The notes: a model not told the origin generated them from the sequence alone. A stretch of DNA of 50,239 nt from an uncultured Burkholderiales bacterium (GCA_903832625.1 CAILCI010000032.1:1-50239); one strand, 5' to 3'; positions 16,672 to 27,392 are shown, counted from the first letter of the stretch. Translations and numbers: made by a program.

Positions 16672-17796
16672 ATGAACGAACGCGCCTACAACTTCTCCGC
16701 AGGCCCCGCCGCCATTCCTCTGGAAGTCTTGCAGCAAGCCGCTGCTGAAATGACCAACTGGCAAGGCAGCGGCATGGGCGTGATGGAGATGAGCCATCGC
16801 GGCAAAGAGTTCACCGCCATCCATACGCAGGCCCAAGCCGATGCGCGTGCGTTGTTGGGCGTGCCCGAGAACTTTCACATCTTGTTCATGCAAGGCGGCG
16901 GCATTGGCGAAAACGCCATCGTGCCGATGAACCTTTCGCGCGGCGAATCTGCCGACTTTGTGGTGACAGGCGCTTGGAGCGAAAAATCGGTCAAAGAAGC
17001 GGCCAAATACTGTTCGCCCAACACGGCTGCAAGCAGCGAAAACTCGGGGTTTACCACCCTGCCCGAGCCCAGCAGTTGGCGCTTGAGCGCAGGTGCGCGT
17101 TACGTTCATGTTTGCACCAACGAAACCATCCACGGCGTGGAGTTTCACAGCCTGCCCGACCTCAAAGCCTTGGGTTGCGATACGCCTTTGGTGATCGATT
17201 TTTCCTCGCATGTGTTTTCGCGCAGCGTCGATTGGCACAAGGTCGGCTTGGCCTTTGGTGGCGCACAGAAAAACATTGGTCCCGCAGGCCTGACGCTGGT
17301 GGTGGTGCGCGACGACTTGCTGGGTCACGCGCTCAAAATTTGCCCCAGCGCATTTGATTACACCGTGGTCGCCAAACATGGTTCGATGTACAACACGCCG
17401 CCCACCTATGGCATTTACATGGCGGGCTTGACGTTTCAGTGGCTCAAACGCCAAGGCGGTGTCGCCGCGCTGGAGCAACGCAACATCGCCAAAGCGCAAT
17501 TGCTCTACAGCTTTTTAGACAGCTCCGCGCTCTACACCAACCCCGTGGCTCACGACTGCCGCTCACGCATGAATGTGCCGTTTTTCTTGCGTGGCGACGA
17601 TGGCCAAGCCTTGATCGATGCCGAGCAACCACGCAACGCCGCTTTCTTAGCCGGCGCCAAAGCTGCGGGTTTGCTGCAACTCAAGGGTCACAAGTCGGTG
17701 GGCGGAATGCGTGCCAGCATCTACAACGCCATGCCCATCGAAGGTGTGCAAGCGCTGATCGACTACATGCGCGATTTTGAAAAAACAAAGGCGTGA
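16672..17796 (+). CDS. serC: Phosphoserine aminotransferase
   Basis: A 374-residue class V PLP aminotransferase. The N-terminus [11 protein letters not shown] is the family hallmark and the Schiff-base lysine is K200 in [12 protein letters not shown]. The C-terminal [16 protein letters not shown] is also typical. It converts 3-phosphohydroxypyruvate and glutamate to phosphoserine and 2-oxoglutarate, and in many bacteria it also acts in pyridoxal phosphate synthesis. It is packed between gyrA and pheA, with 2 and 4 bases between genes, so it is co-transcribed. Confidence 0.96.
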   Translation: MNERAYNFSAGPAAIPLEVLQQAAAEMTNWQGSGMGVMEMSHRGKEFTAIHTQAQADARALLGVPENFHILFMQGGGIGENAIVPMNLSRGESADFVVTGAWSEKSVKEAAKYCSPNTAASSENSGFTTLPEPSSWRLSAGARYVHVCTNETIHGVEFHSLPDLKALGCDTPLVIDFSSHVFSRSVDWHKVGLAFGGAQKNIGPAGLTLVVVRDDLLGHALKICPSAFDYTVVAKHGSMYNTPPTYGIYMAGLTFQWLKRQGGVAALEQRNIAKAQLLYSFLDSSALYTNPVAHDCRSRMNVPFFLRGDDGQALIDAEQPRNAAFLAGAKAAGLLQLKGHKSVGGMRASIYNAMPIEGVQALIDYMRDFEKTKA

Positions 17797-17800
17797 CGCC

Positions 17801-18901
17801 ATGAGCCAAACCCCGATTCAATCCGACGCTTTGGCCGCGCTGCGCGTGCAAATTGACGCGCTCGACCAGCAACTGCTCAACATGCTCAACCAACGTGCGC
17901 TGTTGGCCGAAAAAGTCGGCGACATCAAACGCGCCGAAGGCTCGCCGTTTTTCCGTCCCGACCGTGTGGCGCAAGTGATCGACAAAATCACCACTCTCAA
18001 CCCCGGTCCTTTGAAAAACGAGCATGTGGCCTCAATTTGGCGCGAAGTCATGTCGGCCTGTTTGGCCTTGGAAGCGCCGCAGCGCGTGGCCGTGCTTGGA
18101 CCGCAAGGCACGTTTTGCGAACAAGCTGCGATTGAGTTTTTTGGCAGCGCCGCCAACCTGATTTACTGCGCCAACTTTGACGAAGTGTTTCACGCCACCG
18201 CTGCTGGCACTGCGCAATATGGCGTGGTCGGCATGGAAAACTCCAGCGAAGGCGTGGTGGCGCGCTCGCTCGATTTGTTCTTGCGCTCACCCGTGCATGT
18301 GGTGGGCGAAGTCAGCCTGTTGGTGCGCCACAACTTGTTGCGCCAAACCAATTCAGATGCCGGCATTGAGGTTGTCATGGCGCATCCGCAAGCTTTGGCG
18401 CAATGCCAAAACTGGTTGTCGCAACACCTGCCGCATGCCGAGCGCCGCGCTGTGTCGAGCAATGCCGAAGGTGCGCGTTTGGCCGCTTCCAACCCCGCGT
18501 GGGCTGCGCTGGCCAGCGAACGTGCCGCCGCCCAATTTGGCCTGCACATCGTGCACCACGCCATCCAAGACGAAGCCATCAACCGCACCCGCTTTGCCAT
18601 CATTTGCTTGCCGCAAACCTTGGCCACGCCGCCCGCATCAGACAAAGACTGCACCAGTTTGGTGGTGTCGGTGCCGAACAAACCGGGCGCCGTGCACGAC
18701 TTGCTGGTTCCGCTCAAAACCAATGGCGTGTCGATGACGCGCTTTGAATCACGCCCCGCCAAATCGGGGCAATGGGATTACTACTTCTACATCGACTTGC
18801 AAGGCCATGTGTCGCAACCGCATGTGGCCGCAGCGCTCAAGGAATTGCAACACCTGTGCGCCTTCTACAAAGTCTTGGGGTCTTACCCCGTGTCTGAATA
18901 A
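17801..18901 (+). CDS. pheA: Bifunctional chorismate mutase / prephenate dehydratase
   Basis: A 366-residue P-protein. An AroQ-type chorismate mutase helix bundle lies at about residues 8-90 (LRVQIDALDQQLLNMLNQR). The prephenate dehydratase domain covers about 95-275 (VAVLGPQGTFCEQAA, NRTRFAII). A C-terminal ACT domain from about 285 carries the ESRP motif that binds phenylalanine, so feedback inhibition is expected. It turns chorismate into phenylpyruvate. I used the ATG at 17801, 4 bases after serC. The longer frame from 17777 would overlap serC and add an unlikely basic extension. Confidence 0.95.
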   Translation: MSQTPIQSDALAALRVQIDALDQQLLNMLNQRALLAEKVGDIKRAEGSPFFRPDRVAQVIDKITTLNPGPLKNEHVASIWREVMSACLALEAPQRVAVLGPQGTFCEQAAIEFFGSAANLIYCANFDEVFHATAAGTAQYGVVGMENSSEGVVARSLDLFLRSPVHVVGEVSLLVRHNLLRQTNSDAGIEVVMAHPQALAQCQNWLSQHLPHAERRAVSSNAEGARLAASNPAWAALASERAAAQFGLHIVHHAIQDEAINRTRFAIICLPQTLATPPASDKDCTSLVVSVPNKPGAVHDLLVPLKTNGVSMTRFESRPAKSGQWDYYFYIDLQGHVSQPHVAAALKELQHLCAFYKVLGSYPVSE

Positions 18902-18915
18902 TCCAAGGACGCTGC

Positions 18916-19797
18916 ATGAAGTTTGAGCGTCTGGCATTGATCGGCTGCGGCCTCATGGGTGGCTCGTTTGCGCTGGCTTTGCGCCAAGCGGGTTGGGTGC
19001 AACACATTGCGGGGTTCAGCGCTTCCGAGGCAACACGGCAACGCGCCGTTCAGTTGCACGTCATCGACCAAGCCTGCCTCAGCGTACAAGAAGCCGTGCA
19101 AGGCGCCGACTTGGTGCTCTTGGCCGTGCCTGTGGGTGCCATGCACACGAGCTTTGCCGCCATGCGCGAGGTGCTCTCACCCCAAGCCTTGGTCATGGAC
19201 GTGGGCTCGACCAAATGCGATGTGATCGCCGCCGCGCAAGCCGAGTTGGGCGAGCGCCTGAACTGCTTTGTGCCGGCACACCCCATCGCAGGCAAAGAAC
19301 GCGCAGGCATTGAGCACGCCGAAGCGGGCTTGTACCAAGACCGCCGCACCATCCTCACGCCCTTGCCCAAAACGGGCATTCACCGTTTGCAAACCGCGCA
19401 CGAGGTGTGGTCGGCCATTGGCAGCCACGTCAGCACCATGACGCCCGAAGCGCACGACGCCACCTTTGCCGCCGTCAGCCACTTGCCCCATTTGTTGGCT
19501 TTTGCAACGGTCAACGCGGTGGCTTCGCAGTCGCAAGGCGCGGCCTACTTGGACATGGCAGGGCCGGGCTTCAGAGATTTTTCTCGCATCGCGGCCAGTG
19601 ATTCGGCGGTGTGGCGCGACATCTTGAGTGCCAATCAGTCCGAAGTGCTGACACAAATCAGCCACTTTCGCACAGCGCTAAACCAATTTGAAAATGCTCT
19701 GACATCGGGCGACACGCAAGCTTTGCAGGCGCTGATTCAACAAGCCAGCGACGTGCGCGGGGCTTGGACGCTCAACGGACAAAACAACTGCTCTTGA
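18916..19797 (+). CDS. tyrA: Prephenate dehydrogenase
   Basis: A 293-residue NAD(P)-dependent TyrA. The Rossmann motif is GCGLMGGSFA (about residues 10-19). Further family features are DVGSTK, the catalytic histidine region PAHPIAGKE (about 118-126), and the helical dimerisation domain with HLPHLLA. It oxidatively decarboxylates prephenate to 4-hydroxyphenylpyruvate for tyrosine synthesis. It lies 14 bases after pheA. There is no hisC between pheA and tyrA, unlike the pheA-hisC-tyrA arrangement of pseudomonads. No fused chorismate mutase or ACT domain is seen. Confidence 0.95.
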   Translation: MKFERLALIGCGLMGGSFALALRQAGWVQHIAGFSASEATRQRAVQLHVIDQACLSVQEAVQGADLVLLAVPVGAMHTSFAAMREVLSPQALVMDVGSTKCDVIAAAQAELGERLNCFVPAHPIAGKERAGIEHAEAGLYQDRRTILTPLPKTGIHRLQTAHEVWSAIGSHVSTMTPEAHDATFAAVSHLPHLLAFATVNAVASQSQGAAYLDMAGPGFRDFSRIAASDSAVWRDILSANQSEVLTQISHFRTALNQFENALTSGDTQALQALIQQASDVRGAWTLNGQNNCS

Positions 19798-19820
19798 GTG
19801 TGACAGCCGCCTTCTACAAT
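19794..19820 (+). promoter_or_regulatory. Possible internal promoter giving a leaderless aroA-cmk mRNA
   Basis: A TACAAT -10-like box lies at 19815-19820 with TTGAGT at 19794-19799 (spacing 15, short). The ATG at 19828 lies 7 bases after the box, where transcription would begin. No ribosome binding site precedes that ATG. The pattern suggests an extra promoter with a leaderless message in front of aroA-cmk, inside the longer operon. Confidence 0.35.
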
Positions 19821-19827
19821 GCAGGCC

Positions 19828-21810
19828 ATGTTTTCCACCCCTTTTCTTGATCTTCCGCCGCTGCAAAGCGCCGCCGGTACCGTCACCCTCCCCGGCTCCA
19901 AAAGCATTTCTAACCGCGTGTTGCTGCTGTCAGCCTTGAGCCAAGGCACGACAGTAGTTCATGATTTGCTCGATTCGGACGACACCCGCGTGATGCTGCA
20001 AGCCTTGCGTCAATTGGGCTGCGGCGTGGTGGTTGAAGGCACGACCGTGCACATTGAGGGGCTGGGCGGCACACTCGAACACAGCCAAGCGATTGAATTT
20101 TTCATGGGCAACGCGGGCACGGCCATGCGTCCGCTCACGGCAGCCTTGGCGGTCTTGGGGGGCGACTTCACGCTCAAAGGCGTGGCACGCATGCACGAAC
20201 GCCCGATTGGCGACTTGGTCGATGCCCTGCGCTTGCTTGGGTGCGACATCGATTATTTAGGCAACGAGGGCTTTCCGCCGCTGCGCATTGGCAAGCCCCA
20301 ACTCACCTTGGACGCGCCCATTCAAGTGCGCGGCGATGTGTCCAGCCAATTTCTCACCGCCTTGTTGATGGCGCTGCCGCTGGCCGCGCAGCAACGCGAC
20401 ATCGTGATTGAGGTCGTGGGCGAACTCATCAGCAAGCCCTACATCGACATCACGTTGAATTTGTTGGCGCGCTTTGGCATCGTCGTGCGCCGTGAAGGCT
20501 GGCAGCGCTTCACCATTGCGGCGGGCAGCCGCTACCAGTCACCCGGTGACATCCATGTGGAGGCGGACGCTTCATCGGCCAGTTATTTCATTGCCTTGGG
20601 GGCGCTGGCTTGCGAACAAGGCATTCGCATTCAAGGCGTGGGCGCGGACTCGATTCAAGGCGACATTCGGTTCATGGACGCGGCGGCTCAAATGGGCGCT
20701 GCAATTACCAGCGGCCCCAATTGGCTGGAAGTCAAACGCGGCGCGTGGCCGCTGCGTGGCATCACACTGGACTGCAACCACATTCCCGACGCCGCCATGA
20801 CGCTGGCCGTGATGGCTTTGTATGCCGATGCGCCCACCACGCTCAACAACATCGCCAGCTGGCGTGTCAAGGAAACCGACCGCATCGCGGCCATGGCCAC
20901 CGAATGCCGCAAACTCGGCGCCACTGTAGAGGAAGGTGCAGATTGGCTGCGCATCCATCCCTTGCGAGCAGGCGCTTGGAAAACCGCCAGCATCCACACT
21001 TATGACGACCACCGCGTGGCCATGTGTTTTTCGCTCGCGGCCTTCAACCCCGACGGCTTGCGTGTGCGCATTGAAGACCCCAAATGCGTGGCCAAAACTT
21101 TCCCCGACTATTTTGAAGCCTTGTTTTCGGTGGCACACACCGATGCGGCGCACATTCCCGTCATTTGCATTGACGGCCCCACCGCTTCGGGCAAAGGCAC
21201 GTTGGCGAGTTCGGTGGCGCAGCAATTGGGCTACTACTACCTCGATTCAGGCGCTTTGTACCGCGTGACGGCCTATGCAGCCTTGCAAAAGGGCCTCGAT
21301 TTGGCCAACGACGAAACCCAAATTGCAGCTTTGGCGCGACACTTGCCCGTGCGCTTTGAAGGCGACCAAATTTGGCTGGAAAATGAGAACGTGAGCGAGC
21401 GCATTCGCACCGAAGAAACCGGCATGAACGCCTCCAAAGTCTCGGTTTTAAAGGACGTTAGAGCCGCTTTAGTGGAACTTCAGCACAGTTTTTGCAAGTT
21501 GCCGGGTCTGGTGGCCGATGGGCGCGACATGGGCACCGTCATCTTCCCGCATGCGCCTTTGAAGGTGTTTTTGACCGCCAGCGCCACAGAACGCGCCGAA
21601 AGACGCCATAAGCAATTGATTTCAAAAGGTTTTTCGATTAAACTCGACGACCTTCGCGCCGATTTAGAGGCGCGCGATGCCCGCGATTCAAACCGCAGCG
21701 TAGCGCCCTTGACCGCAGCGCAAGACGCAATGCCCCTCGATAACTCTGAGTTGTCCATCGAAAAATCGGTGCAACAAGTGTTGACGTGGTGGCAAAGCAA
21801 ACAGCCGTAA
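19828..21810 (+). CDS. aroA-cmk: Fused EPSP synthase / cytidylate kinase
   Basis: A single 660-residue frame joins two enzymes that are usually separate. Residues 1 to about 435 are 5-enolpyruvylshikimate-3-phosphate synthase, with [31 protein letters not shown] and [14 protein letters not shown]. Residues from about 445 are cytidylate kinase, with the P-loop [22 protein letters not shown] and [13 protein letters not shown]. There is no internal start codon with a ribosome binding site at the junction. The first half makes EPSP in the shikimate pathway, the second phosphorylates CMP and dCMP. Fusions of this kind are annotated in related Burkholderiales. An in-frame ATG at 19819 overlaps a promoter-like box, so 19828 is preferred. 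Confidence 0.95.
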   Translation: MFSTPFLDLPPLQSAAGTVTLPGSKSISNRVLLLSALSQGTTVVHDLLDSDDTRVMLQALRQLGCGVVVEGTTVHIEGLGGTLEHSQAIEFFMGNAGTAMRPLTAALAVLGGDFTLKGVARMHERPIGDLVDALRLLGCDIDYLGNEGFPPLRIGKPQLTLDAPIQVRGDVSSQFLTALLMALPLAAQQRDIVIEVVGELISKPYIDITLNLLARFGIVVRREGWQRFTIAAGSRYQSPGDIHVEADASSASYFIALGALACEQGIRIQGVGADSIQGDIRFMDAAAQMGAAITSGPNWLEVKRGAWPLRGITLDCNHIPDAAMTLAVMALYADAPTTLNNIASWRVKETDRIAAMATECRKLGATVEEGADWLRIHPLRAGAWKTASIHTYDDHRVAMCFSLAAFNPDGLRVRIEDPKCVAKTFPDYFEALFSVAHTDAAHIPVICIDGPTASGKGTLASSVAQQLGYYYLDSGALYRVTAYAALQKGLDLANDETQIAALARHLPVRFEGDQIWLENENVSERIRTEETGMNASKVSVLKDVRAALVELQHSFCKLPGLVADGRDMGTVIFPHAPLKVFLTASATERAERRHKQLISKGFSIKLDDLRADLEARDARDSNRSVAPLTAAQDAMPLDNSELSIEKSVQQVLTWWQSKQP

Positions 21811-21975
21811 CTGGCTGAAACTGGCCCATTTGGCTCCCTCCGCGTCGCAGACGCATTGGCCAAATGGATCGACAACTTAACCCGTGGCTCACGCCACAAC
21901 CCACCGCTAACCGCAGGCCCATGTGGCGCAGCAATGGTGCTGCCCTCTTTCCCGTGGTTGGACACAAGGAAATAC
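21811..21975 (+). promoter_or_regulatory. Structured rpsA leader with several hairpins
   Basis: Three separate hairpin groups precede rpsA. The first pairs 21826-21834 (CCATTTGGC) with 21859-21867 (GCCAAATGG) and encloses GCGTC-GCA-GACGC (21842-21854). The second pairs 21884-21888 (GTGGC) with 21893-21897 (GCCAC). The third pairs 21928-21933 (GCAGCA) with 21938-21943 (TGCTGC). An AAGGA ribosome binding site follows at 21966-21970. E. coli rpsA has a three-hairpin leader used for S1 autoregulation, so this leader may have the same job. Confidence 0.55.
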
Positions 21976-23655
21976 ATGTCTGAATCTTTTGCCGCCCTGT
22001 TTGAAGAGTCATTGCAACGCTCTGAAATGCGTACAGGCGAGGTCATCACTGCTGAAGTGGTGCGTATCGAACACAACCACGTCGTGGTCAACGCTGGCCT
22101 CAAATCTGAAGCCTACGTGCCAATCGAAGAATTCAAAAACGACAAGGGCGAGCTCGAAGTCCAAGCGGGTGACTTCGTCTCCGTCGCGATCGGTAGCGTT
22201 GAAAACGGCTACGGCGACACCATTCTGAGCCGCGACACCGCCAAGCGTTTGGCTTCGTGGATGAGCTTGGAAAAAGCACTCGAATCTGGCGAATTTGTCA
22301 CTGGCACGACCAGCGGCAAAGTCAAAGGTGGCTTGACCGTGTTGGTCAACGGCATCCGCGCTTTCTTGCCCGGTTCACTGATCGACACACGTCCGATCAA
22401 AGACTTGTCTCCCTACGAGAACAAGACCATGGAATTCAAGGTCATCAAGCTCGACCGCAAACGTAACAACGTCGTGTTGTCACGCCGCGCTGTCGTCGAA
22501 GCTTCGATGGGCGAAGAACGCGCCAAACTGATGGAAAACCTCAAAGAAGGCTCCATTGTTCATGGCGTGGTCAAGAACATCACCGAATACGGTGCGTTTG
22601 TGGACTTGGGCGGCATCGACGGCTTGCTGCACATCACCGACATGGCATGGCGTCGCGTGCGTCATCCTTCGGAAGTGGTCACCGCAGGTCAAGAAATCAC
22701 CGCAAAAATCCTCAAGTTCGACACCGAGAAAAACCGCGTGTCCTTGGGCCTCAAACAAATGGGCGACGATCCTTGGATGGGCGTTGGCCGCCGCTACCCC
22801 ACCAGCACCCGCATGTTCGGCAAAGTCACCAACATCGCCGATTACGGCGCGTTTGTGGAACTCGAACCCGGCATCGAAGGCTTGGTGCACGTCTCCGAAA
22901 TGGACTGGACCAACAAGAACGTGGCACCTTCGAAAATCGTGGCCTTGGGCGACGAAGTCGAAGTCATGGTCTTGGAGATCGACGAAGACAAACGCCGCAT
23001 CAGCTTGGGCATGAAGCAATGCCGCGCCAATCCTTGGCAAGACTTTGCACAAAACACCAAACGCGGCGACCGCGTCAAAGGTCCGATCAAATCGATCACC
23101 GACTTTGGCGTGTTCGTGGGCTTGGCCTCTGGCATTGACGGCTTGGTGCACTTGTCTGACCTGTCTTGGAACGAAACCGGCGAAAACGCTGTGCGCGAAT
23201 TCAAGAAAGGCCAAGAAGTGGAAGCCATCGTGTTGGCCGTTGACGTGGAACGTGAACGCATCTCCTTGGGCATCAAACAACTCGACTCCGATCCTTTCAC
23301 CACCTTCGTGTCCATCAACGACAAAGGCTCTATCGTTACCGGTAAAGTCAAAACCGTGGATGCCAAAGGCGCTGAAATCGACTTGGGCGAAGACATCTTG
23401 GGCTACTTGCGCGTCTCCGAAATCTCGGTGGACCGCGTGGAAGACGCTCGCAGCGTGCTCAAAGAAGGCGACGAAGTGACGGTTGTGGTGACCAATGTGG
23501 ATCGCAAGACCCGCAACATCCAGTTGTCCATCAAAGCCAAAGACCAAGTGGATCAACAAGAAGCCATGGCCACATTGAGCCAACAGTCTTCGCGCGAAAA
23601 CGCTGGCACGACCAGCCTGGGCGCTTTGTTGCGCGCTAAGCTCGATAACAACTGA
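21976..23655 (+). CDS. rpsA: 30S ribosomal protein S1
   Basis: A 559-residue protein of six S1 (OB-fold) domains, close to the 557 residues of E. coli S1. Repeated units such as [49 protein letters not shown] and [22 protein letters not shown] are clear. It binds mRNA and helps unfold it on the 30S subunit. The ATG at 21976 has AAGGA five bases upstream. The 40-residue upstream extension seen in frame is the structured leader and is not translated. Its stop overlaps the ihfB start by one base. Confidence 0.97.
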   Translation: MSESFAALFEESLQRSEMRTGEVITAEVVRIEHNHVVVNAGLKSEAYVPIEEFKNDKGELEVQAGDFVSVAIGSVENGYGDTILSRDTAKRLASWMSLEKALESGEFVTGTTSGKVKGGLTVLVNGIRAFLPGSLIDTRPIKDLSPYENKTMEFKVIKLDRKRNNVVLSRRAVVEASMGEERAKLMENLKEGSIVHGVVKNITEYGAFVDLGGIDGLLHITDMAWRRVRHPSEVVTAGQEITAKILKFDTEKNRVSLGLKQMGDDPWMGVGRRYPTSTRMFGKVTNIADYGAFVELEPGIEGLVHVSEMDWTNKNVAPSKIVALGDEVEVMVLEIDEDKRRISLGMKQCRANPWQDFAQNTKRGDRVKGPIKSITDFGVFVGLASGIDGLVHLSDLSWNETGENAVREFKKGQEVEAIVLAVDVERERISLGIKQLDSDPFTTFVSINDKGSIVTGKVKTVDAKGAEIDLGEDILGYLRVSEISVDRVEDARSVLKEGDEVTVVVTNVDRKTRNIQLSIKAKDQVDQQEAMATLSQQSSRENAGTTSLGALLRAKLDNN

Positions 23656-23975
23656 TGACCCGCTCCGACTTGGTCGAAGAACTCGCTGCCCGATTCGGGC
23701 AGCTCACGCACCGCGATGCCGAATTCGCTGTCAAGACCCTTCTTGACGCGATGAGCGACGCGCTGGTGCGGGGGCATCGAATCGAGTTGCGCGGCTTTGG
23801 CAGTTTTTCCATCAATCGCCGCCCGCCTCGCATGGGACGCAACCCGCGTTCGGGTGAGAGTGTGGCGATTCCTGAAAAGCGCGTTCCCCACTTCAAACCG
23901 GGCAAAGCCCTGCGCGAAGCGGTGGACGAACGCACCCAAGAACTGCTCTCCAAGTCTGAGCCCAAAATCAAGTGA
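23655..23975 (+). CDS. ihfB: Integration host factor subunit beta
   Basis: A 106-residue HU/IHF-family DNA-bending protein. It starts [17 protein letters not shown] and carries IELRGFGSF and the DNA-contacting arm [32 protein letters not shown]. It pairs with IHF-alpha to bend DNA in recombination, replication and promoter control. The start codon overlaps the rpsA stop, so translation is coupled. The rpsA-ihfB order is conserved in proteobacteria. Confidence 0.95.
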   Translation: MTRSDLVEELAARFGQLTHRDAEFAVKTLLDAMSDALVRGHRIELRGFGSFSINRRPPRMGRNPRSGESVAIPEKRVPHFKPGKALREAVDERTQELLSKSEPKIK

Positions 23976-24016
23976 GAGGCAAGGCTAAAATTCCTCGGAG
24001 TCACTGAGGAGTTACC

Positions 24017-24328
24017 TTGAAAAACCTCATGTGGCTGCTTCGGTTTATTCTGAAAGCAGCCATTTTTTTTACCCTCTTCGCTTTTGCGCTCAACAACCAA
24101 GAAGATGCCTCGGTGCACTTCTTTTTTGGCACGGTTTGGAATGCGCCATTGGTGTTGATCGTCTTATCGGCCTTTGTGCTGGGCGTTGCCGTGGGCGTCA
24201 TGGGCATGGTGCCTCGTTGGTGGAGACACCGTCGTTTGGCTTTGCGCCTCAAGCCCGCCGCTCAAAGCCCTTCTAAAGTCGCAAGCACCACAACAACAAT
24301 AAACAGCGATACACCGCATGGAATTTGA
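24017..24328 (+). CDS. lapA: LPS assembly protein LapA domain protein
   Basis: A 103-residue inner membrane protein with two membrane segments (about residues 8-25 and 43-66) separated by the NNQEDASVHFFFGT stretch typical of the LapA (DUF1049) family. It works with LapB in balancing LPS and phospholipid synthesis through the FtsH-LpxC axis, as established in E. coli. The start is TTG at 24017, supported by GAGGA at 24006-24010. The ATG at 24029 lacks a ribosome binding site. The end overlaps lapB by 11 bases. A TAAAAT box at 23985-23990 may be an additional promoter. Confidence 0.87.
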   Translation: MKNLMWLLRFILKAAIFFTLFAFALNNQEDASVHFFFGTVWNAPLVLIVLSAFVLGVAVGVMGMVPRWWRHRRLALRLKPAAQSPSKVASTTTTINSDTPHGI

Positions 24329-25466
24329 CCTGAACTGGATTTTGCTGGGACTGCCCTTGGCCTTTGGCTTGGGTTGGCTGGCTTCGCGTCTTGATTTGCG
24401 CCAACTCAAACTAGAAAACCGCCAAACCCCAAAAGCCTATTTCAAAGGCCTGAACTATTTGCTCAACGAGCAACAAGACAAGGCCATTGACGCCTTCATT
24501 GAAGCGGTACAGCACGACCCCGATACGTCTGAGCTGCACTTTGCCTTGGGAAATTTGTTTCGCCGTCGTGGCGAGTACGAACGTGCGGTGCGTGTGCACC
24601 AGCATTTGCTCTCGCGCGCTGATTTGACGCAAACCGACCGTGACCGCGCACAACATGCTTTGGCTTTGGATTATCTAAAAGCCGGCCTGCTTGACCGCGC
24701 CGAAGATGCGCTTGGAAAACTAGAAGGCACGGCCTATCAAAACCAAGCCCACTTGGCGTTGCTGAGCATTTACGAACGCTCTCGCGATTGGGCCAAGGCC
24801 TCAACGGTCGCCAAAAAGCTCAATGCCACTGAGCAGGGAAGTTTCCAAGGCCGTTTGGCGCATTACTTGTGCGAACAAGCCGCGGCCTTGGATGACCTAC
24901 AGCACAGCCAAGAAGTGATGGACTTGTTGCAACAAGCCATTGCGGTCGCCCCGCTTGCGGCACGCGCCCACATTGCGTTGGCTCGCATGTATGAGCGCAC
25001 ACAACAAAGTGCACTGGCCTACGCGACCTTGGAGTCCTTGGCCACACAAATTCCTTCGGCTCTGCCATTGATTGCCAAACAACTGGTGGGCTTGTCTCAG
25101 ACCCTTCATTGCAGCGCGCAAGCGCAGGCATTGCTGCAAAAGAGCTATGCCCAAGCGCCGTCCCTAGATGTGCTCAATGCCTTGGTGTTGCTGACCAACA
25201 ACCAACCTGCATTGGCCAGCGCTTTGTATGCCCAGCATTTAGAACGCGAACCTTCCTTGGTCGCAGCCACGCAATGGATTGCCAACGAAAAATTTGAGCA
25301 CGAAGAATTTCACCCGCAAGTCCAACGCGCCTTAGAACGCGCTGCCAAGCCGCTCCAACGCTACCGTTGCGCTGCCTGCGGCTTTGAGGCGACCCAGCAT
25401 TTTTGGCAATGTCCGGGCTGCCAGGCTTGGGACAGCTACCCCACACGACGTGTCGAAGAACTATGA
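24318..25466 (+). CDS. lapB: LPS assembly protein LapB (YciM)
   Basis: A 382-residue protein with an N-terminal membrane anchor (WILLGLPLAFGLGWLASRLDLRQ), a long array of TPR helices (about residues 35-340) and a C-terminal rubredoxin-like zinc ribbon with two CxxC pairs (RCAACGF and WQCPGCQAWDSY). In E. coli the metal domain and TPRs are needed for FtsH-dependent control of LpxC and for LPS assembly. It overlaps lapA at its start and rfaE1 at its end (ATGA), indicating tight coupling of LPS regulation with heptose synthesis. Confidence 0.95.
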   Translation: MEFDLNWILLGLPLAFGLGWLASRLDLRQLKLENRQTPKAYFKGLNYLLNEQQDKAIDAFIEAVQHDPDTSELHFALGNLFRRRGEYERAVRVHQHLLSRADLTQTDRDRAQHALALDYLKAGLLDRAEDALGKLEGTAYQNQAHLALLSIYERSRDWAKASTVAKKLNATEQGSFQGRLAHYLCEQAAALDDLQHSQEVMDLLQQAIAVAPLAARAHIALARMYERTQQSALAYATLESLATQIPSALPLIAKQLVGLSQTLHCSAQAQALLQKSYAQAPSLDVLNALVLLTNNQPALASALYAQHLEREPSLVAATQWIANEKFEHEEFHPQVQRALERAAKPLQRYRCAACGFEATQHFWQCPGCQAWDSYPTRRVEEL

Positions 25467-26392
25467 AACCCACGCAACAACAACTCCAACAAGCCCGCGT
25501 CTTGATCGTGGGCGACGTCATGCTCGACCGCTACTGGTATGGCGCGGTTGATCGCATCAGCCCCGAAGCGCCTGTGCCGGTGGTGCGCATCACCAAAGAA
25601 GAAAACCGCTTGGGCGGCTGCGCCAACGTGGCGTTCAACGTGGCGAGTTTGCAATCGCAAGCCAGTCTGCTGTCGGTGGTGGGCGAAGACGAAGCCAGTC
25701 ATATTCTTGAATCGCTCGTGGCCAAAACGGGCATTGCACCTCATTTTGGACGCGATGCGCAACTCAAGACCACCGTTAAATTGCGTGTCATTGGACGCCA
25801 GCAACAACTCTTGCGGGTGGACTTTGAAAACACGCCACAAAACGAAGTGCTGGCCTCGCAAACTGACCGTTTTTTAGGCCTTCTACCCCAACACGATGTG
25901 GTGCTTTTTTCAGACTACAGCAAAGGTGGCTTGGCACACATCACACAGATGATTGGCGCTGCCCGCCAAGCCAACAAACCTGTCTTGATTGACCCCAAAG
26001 GCAGCGACTACACGCGCTACAGCGGTGCCACGTGCATCACGCCCAACCGCGCCGAGTTGCAACAAGTCATTGGCGAGTGGCACAGCGAAGACGATTTGCA
26101 CGCCAAAGCACACGCCCTGCGCCAAGCCTTGCAGCTCGACAGCCTGCTGCTCACCCGCAGCGAAGAAGGCATGACCTTGTTTGACGCACAAGGCGCTCTG
26201 CATGTGTCTGCCCAAGCGCGCGAAGTGTTTGATGTCACAGGCGCTGGCGACACCGTCATTGCCACTTTGGCCGCCTGTGTGGCCTCGGGCATGAGTCTGC
26301 GCGAGGCCATGCCACTGGCCAACAAAGCAGGCGGCATTGTGGTGGGTAAATTCGGCACGGCTGCCGTGAATTATGAGGAATTGATGTCATGA
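25463..26392 (+). CDS. rfaE1: D-glycero-beta-D-manno-heptose-7-phosphate kinase
   Basis: A 309-residue PfkB/ribokinase-family sugar kinase corresponding to the HldA/RfaE1 domain only. The start region [15 protein letters not shown] and the catalytic loop [14 protein letters not shown] (about residues 270-283) are clear. The nucleotidyltransferase half found in E. coli HldE is absent, so a separate RfaE2 should exist elsewhere. It phosphorylates heptose-7-phosphate at C1 in ADP-heptose synthesis for the LPS inner core. I chose the ATG at 25463, which overlaps the lapB stop. The longer frame from 25403 lies inside lapB. Confidence 0.93.
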   Translation: MKPTQQQLQQARVLIVGDVMLDRYWYGAVDRISPEAPVPVVRITKEENRLGGCANVAFNVASLQSQASLLSVVGEDEASHILESLVAKTGIAPHFGRDAQLKTTVKLRVIGRQQQLLRVDFENTPQNEVLASQTDRFLGLLPQHDVVLFSDYSKGGLAHITQMIGAARQANKPVLIDPKGSDYTRYSGATCITPNRAELQQVIGEWHSEDDLHAKAHALRQALQLDSLLLTRSEEGMTLFDAQGALHVSAQAREVFDVTGAGDTVIATLAACVASGMSLREAMPLANKAGGIVVGKFGTAAVNYEELMS

Positions 26393-27384
26393 AAATAGTT
26401 GTCACAGGCGCTGCTGGATTCATTGGCAGCAACATCGTCAAAGGCCTCAATGCCAAAGGCATTGACAACATCATTGCAGTTGACGATTTAACCGACGGCG
26501 ATAAGTTTCGCAATCTGGCCGATTTGAAAATTGCCGACTATGTCGACAAAGACGTGTTCTACGACTTGCTGGCCGAAAACGCTTTTGGCAAAGTCGAAGC
26601 CGTGTTTCACGAAGGTGCATGCAGCGACACCATGGAGCGCGACGGTAAGTTCATGATGGACAACAACTACAGCGTGAGTTGCGATTTGTTCAACACCTGC
26701 CAGCAAGCGGGCACGCGCTTGATTTATGCATCTTCCGCTGCGACTTATGGCGGCAGTGACACCTTTCGCGAAACCCCAGAGTTTGAGCTGCCCTTGAATG
26801 TCTATGGCTACTCCAAACTCTTGTTTGATCAACGCATGCGCCGCGAATGTGGCGAAAACTTCAAACGCTTGCGCCGACAAGTGGTGGGCTTTCGTTACTT
26901 CAATGTGTACGGTCCGCGTGAACAACACAAGGGACGTATGGCGAGCGTGGCGTATCACCAATTTCACCAGTTCAAGGCAGAAGGCAAAGTCAAGCTGTTT
27001 GGCGAATACGGCGGCTACGCAGCAGGCGCGCAAATGCGCGACTTTGTGTTCATCGACGATGTGGTGGCAGTGAACCTCTGGTTCTTGGAGCACCCCGAGC
27101 AATCGGGCATTTTCAACTTAGGCTCAGGCCGTGCGCAGCCGTTCAACGATGTCGCCCTGTCGGTCGTCAATAGCTTGCGCACGGGTCCATCTGCACTCGA
27201 TTTAGATGCTGCGGTACAAGCGGGCTTGATTGAGTACATTGCTTTTCCCGAAGCCTTGCGCGGCAAATACCAGTGCTACACGCAGGCCGATTTAACAGCT
27301 TTGCGCGCAACGGGTTGCGACCATGTGTTTGCAGATGTTCAAACGGGCGTGACGCAATATATGCAGTCGCTCAACTTGGTTTGA
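26389..27384 (+). CDS. rfaD: ADP-L-glycero-D-manno-heptose 6-epimerase
   Basis: A 331-residue extended short-chain dehydrogenase/epimerase. It has the NADP-binding GAAGFIGSN (about residues 7-15), the YGYSK catalytic Tyr/Lys, the SSAATYG loop and the [10 protein letters not shown] segment. The signature [14 protein letters not shown] is typical of HldD. It converts ADP-D,D-heptose to the L,D form used in LPS core. It overlaps rfaE1 by 4 bases, so both are made from the same transcript. Confidence 0.96.
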   Translation: MKIVVTGAAGFIGSNIVKGLNAKGIDNIIAVDDLTDGDKFRNLADLKIADYVDKDVFYDLLAENAFGKVEAVFHEGACSDTMERDGKFMMDNNYSVSCDLFNTCQQAGTRLIYASSAATYGGSDTFRETPEFELPLNVYGYSKLLFDQRMRRECGENFKRLRRQVVGFRYFNVYGPREQHKGRMASVAYHQFHQFKAEGKVKLFGEYGGYAAGAQMRDFVFIDDVVAVNLWFLEHPEQSGIFNLGSGRAQPFNDVALSVVNSLRTGPSALDLDAAVQAGLIEYIAFPEALRGKYQCYTQADLTALRATGCDHVFADVQTGVTQYMQSLNLV

Positions 27385-27392
27385 GCCAAGCC

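Noticed and set aside
21856-21975. A 40-residue N-terminal extension of ribosomal protein S1
   Set aside because: S1 starts at [12 protein letters not shown] with AAGGA five bases upstream and then has the normal length; the extension region is full of stable hairpins.
22480-23583. A 367-codon open frame antisense to rpsA
   Set aside because: It mirrors the S1 repeats on the other strand, with His/Phe-rich composition and no recognised domain.
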